DNA from: SpSt-501 sp037481615
Lineage (GTDB): Bacteria; Desulfobacterota; Desulfobacteria; Desulfobacterales; SpSt-501
Reading direction: 5' to 3' (one strand)
Assembly: GCA_037481615.1 (NCBI GenBank)
Contig: JBBFLI010000018.1
DNA: 64,000 nucleotides
Shown here: positions 61,238-64,000 of the stretch, one piece after another
How the letters are laid out: every line of letters starts with the position of its first letter
Numbering within the stretch: position 1 is the first letter of the stretch
Notes under the pieces: model-generated
Told to the model about the DNA's origin: nothing
What the model saw: the letters and a program-made list of their open reading frames with translations, nothing else
Database searches by the model: none
Program-made: the position numbers and the translations under genes

Positions 61238-63732
61238 TCGCCCTCGGGGTCCACTCGCACTACTCGCTTCGGCGCGGCACGGCCTCGCCCGCGGCGCTCT
61301 GCCGCGCTGCACGCCGCCTGGGCTACCGCGCCCTGGCGCTCACGGACACGGACAACCTCTACGGGCTCTGGCCCTTCCTGGCCGCCTGTCGGAGCGAGGG
61401 GATCGAGCCCGTCGTGGGCGCCGAGCTGACCGATCCCCGCGGGGGAGAAGGCGTCGCCCTCTGCCTGGCCGCGACCGACGAGGGCTACCGCAGCCTCTGC
61501 CGCCTCCTCAGCCGCCGCCGCTTCCTGGGGGCCGGGTTCGACCCCGCCTCCGAGACCGCCCGCTTCGCCTCCGGCCTGCTCGTGCTCGCCGGAAACGCAA
61601 CCCTGCTCGAGCGGCTGCACGAGGCCGGGGTTCCGGCCGCGGCGGCCGTCACCCCGCAGGCGATCCCCCGCTCCCACCCCCTGCGCCAGGCGGCGCGGCG
61701 TCTTCGCGCCCCCGAAGTCGCCGTCCATCCCGCTTTTTTCCTCGCCCCCGACGACCACCGCCTGCACCGGCTGCTCCGGGCGATCGACCGCCGCACGTTG
61801 CTCGCGCGCCTGCCCGCGGAGGAGGCCGCGCCGGCCGCGGCCCGCCTGCTCTCCCCCGCGGAGCTCGCCCGGGCCTTCGCCCCCGAGCCCGCCCTCCTCG
61901 CCGCCGCCGAGGCGCTCGGCGCATCGGTCTCCTTCCGCGGGCCGCGCTTCGGGGTCGTCCTGCCGCCGCGTCCCGGGGAGACGGCCGCCGAGAGCCTGGA
62001 TGCGCTTCGCCGCGCGGCCTACGACGGGGCGCACCGCCGTTACGGCACGGAACTCCCCGAGGCCGTCGTCGAGCGGCTCGAGCACGAGCTCGCCCTCATC
62101 GGCCGCATGGGCTACGCCGCCTATTTCCTCATCGTGCGCGACATCGTGGCCCTGAGCCCCCGGACCTGCGGCCGGGGCTCGGCCGCCGCCTCGCTGGTCG
62201 CCTACTGCCTGGGGATCACGAACGTCTGCCCCCTGAAGCACAACCTCTACTTCGAGCGCTTCCTCCACCCCGGCCGCACGGACCCGCCCGACATCGACGT
62301 CGACTTCGCCTGGGACGAGCGCCACACCGTGATCGCCGCCGTGCTCGCCCGTCACCGCGGCTGCGCCGCCCGCGTCGCCAACCACGTCCTCTTCCGTCCG
62401 CGGCTCGCCCTGCGCGAAACCGCCCGCGCCTGGGGGATCGGCGAGGCGGAGACCGCGCGCCTCTCCCGGCGCCTGCCCGACTTCTGGCAGGAAGACGGGG
62501 ACGAAGAGACGCCGCAGACCGAGGAAGCCCTCACGGCGGGCCTCCCCGCCCCCTGGCCCGCGATCCTCGGGCTCGCGCGCCGCCTGGTCGGGATCCCGCG
62601 CCACCTCTCGCTCCACCCCGGCGGGGTGGTGATCACGCCCGGGCCGATCACGGACTACGCTCCGGTCGAGCCCACGGCCGAGGGCGAGCCGCTTCTGCCG
62701 TGGGACAAGGACGGGGTCGAGGAGGCGGGGCTGGTCAAGATCGACCTCCTCGGCAACCGCAGCCTGGCCGTGATCCGCGACACGCTCGCTTCGCTGGGGG
62801 AACAGGCCCCTTTCCGGGAGCCCTTCGCGCAGCCGCCCGAGGAGGATTTCGCCACCCAGCAGACCGTCGCCGAGGGGCGCACCCTCGGCTGCTTCTACAT
62901 CGAGAGCCCGGCCATGCGGCTTCTGCTGCGCAAGTGCCGCGTCGGCGACTTCGACCACCTGGTGATCCTGAGCAGCATCATCCGCCCCGCGGCCGGCGCC
63001 TACATCCGCGAGTTCCTCCGGCGTCTGCACGGCGGCCCCTGGGAGCCGATCCACCCGCTGCTCGCCGATCTCCTCTCCGAGACCTTCGGGCTGCTCGTCT
63101 ACCAGGAGGACGTCGCGCGCACGGCGGTCGCGCTGGCGGGCTTCAGCCCGGCCGAGGCGGACGGGCTGCGCAAGGTCCTCTCCAAGAAGGACCGCGCCCG
63201 CGCGCTCGCCGACTTCGCCCGGCGCTTCCGCGAGGGGGCGCGCGCGCGGGGGCTCTCCGAGGGGCAGATCGCCGCCGTCTGGGACATGATGATGAGCTTC
63301 GACGGCTACTCCTTCTGCAAGCCGCACAGCGCCTCCTACGCCCGGGTCTCCTTCCAGGCGGCCTACCTGAAGACCCACCACCCCGCGGAGTTCATGGCCG
63401 CGGTGCTCGGCAACGGGGGGGGCTTCTACCGCCCGCTCGCCTATGTCTCCGAGGCGCGGCGCCTGGGCCTGCGCGTGCTCCCCCCCGACGTGACCGCCAG
63501 CGACGTGCGCTGGAGCGGAAGCGGCGGAACCCTCCGGGCGGGGCTCGCCGCCGTACGCGATCTCAGCGCGGAGCTCCCCGCCCGCATCGTCGCCTGCCGG
63601 GCGGAGCGCCCCTTCGCGGACCTCGAGGACTTCCTCCTCCGCACCCGCCCCGGGGCCGAGGAGTTCCGTGCCCTGCTCGACGCCGGCGCCCTGGACGGCC
63701 TGGGCGGCGGGGAGGACCGCGCCCTCTGGTGC
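61234..63732 (+). CDS. dnaE2: Error-prone DNA polymerase DnaE2 (ImuC), 3' end replaced at an apparent join
   Basis: About 832 residues of DnaE2 are present. N-terminal PHP domain (GVHSHYSLRRG, ALTDTDNLYG), polymerase palm with PDIDVDF (catalytic Asp355, Asp357) and the third Asp504 in GLVKIDLLG, then the fingers/tandem HhH part up to ALLDAGALDGLGG and RALW. It lacks the C-terminal 150-200 residues because the reading frame passes, at about 63730, into an unrelated beta-helix protein. The polymerase should be active if complete. ATG at 61234 overlaps the imuB stop. Encodes the polymerase partner of ImuB in translesion synthesis. Confidence 0.9.
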
Positions 63733-64000
63733 CCCTTGGTGGAGGATAACCTCATCGAGCGCTGCGGTTGGCATTGCGTCGAACGGATTTACGAGAACGC
63801 GGGCATCAAGCTGCACCTGGTGCGCGATGGCCTGGTGCGCCGCAACATCGTGCGCGATACGGGGTATGGGCCAGGGATCTGGCTGGATTTCAACAACATC
63901 AACGCCCGCATCACCCAGAACGTGGTGCTGAATGTGAAGAGCGCCCTCTTTGGCGGGATCTTTGTGGAGGCCTCGCACCGGGCCAACCAGGTGGACCACA
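63733..64000 (+). other. Foreign fragment: right-handed parallel beta-helix protein coding sequence
   Basis: Continues the dnaE2 frame without a stop but encodes repeats such as VEDNLIERCGWHC, IYENAGIKLHLVRDGLV, RRNIVRDTGYGPGIWLDFNN and NVVLNVKSALFGGIFVE, i.e. beta-helix coils of the pectate-lyase/NosD kind. GC falls to 34/60 and 36/60 in the lines at 63841 and 63901, against 47/60 at 63181, and T- and A-ending codons appear. Most likely from another genome joined here by assembly; a real insertion is less likely. Confidence 0.75.

Noticed and set aside
60931..63999. A 1022-codon open frame on the minus strand under imuB and dnaE2
   Set aside because: Antisense shadow of dnaE2, whose own frame has clear PHP and polymerase motifs; composition of the antisense product is nonspecific.

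Overview
The window is a piece of a very GC-rich bacterial chromosome (about 70 percent by eye, codons ending overwhelmingly in G or C). The gene content points to a Desulfobacterota / former Deltaproteobacteria-type anaerobe or facultative organism: a three-part ferredoxin-containing glutamate synthase, a NifA-like sigma-54 activator beside glnA, a class II (B12) ribonucleotide reductase, CooC and a corrinoid-activating ASKHA protein, a PEP-CTERM protein and a DUF6178 protein. The exact lineage cannot be fixed from the sequence. No rRNA, tRNA, CRISPR array, transposase or phage gene was seen.

Layout. 1-7305 (minus strand): partial radical SAM gene, cyclic-nucleotide-binding protein, purF, then a split glutamate synthase (GXGXG/GltD/ferredoxin fusion, FMN subunit, amidotransferase subunit) with a good sigma-54 promoter candidate upstream. 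7805-18052 (plus): M48 lipoprotein peptidase, then glnE-glnD-amtB-glnB-glnA. 18201-19733 (minus): NifA-like activator. Glutamine synthetase, PII, both modifying enzymes, the ammonium channel, GOGAT and a likely activator thus sit within 18 kb, and both modification tyrosines (PII Tyr52, GS Tyr398) are kept.

19832-31369: dinB, an odd shikimate-kinase-like protein, a PEP-CTERM choice-of-anchor protein, nrdJ behind two phased NrdR-like boxes, a zur-znuB-znuC-znuA zinc uptake operon behind two matching Zur-like operators, and an acyl-CoA dehydrogenase / phasin-like / cysS group. 31626-38395 (plus): cooC, acuC, acuB, a PrmA-like methyltransferase, a sirtuin, a corrinoid-activation ASKHA protein lacking its ferredoxin domain, and a cysteine desulfurase; the last five genes overlap start to stop. 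38597-46327: an overlapping operon of a short RelA/SpoT protein with a dead hydrolase domain, three glycosyltransferases (one fused to a six-hairpin-like domain) and two GH130 enzymes, probably making or remodelling a mannan-type glycan.

46397-53526: lipoprotein hydrolase, a minus-strand rdgB-ampG-DUF6178-FN3 operon and recN. 53606-54271 (minus): two cold-shock genes, the second with a long leader holding its own promoter and an intrinsic terminator before the gene. 54443-58460: transglutaminase plus ABC exporter. 58588 to the right edge: a damage-response cassette lexA, DUF72, imuB-like, dnaE2, driven from a promoter embedded in three tandem 12-bp repeats. The last about 270 bases switch abruptly, in frame, from DnaE2 to a lower-GC parallel beta-helix protein, most likely an assembly join; annotation right of about 63730 should be distrusted.
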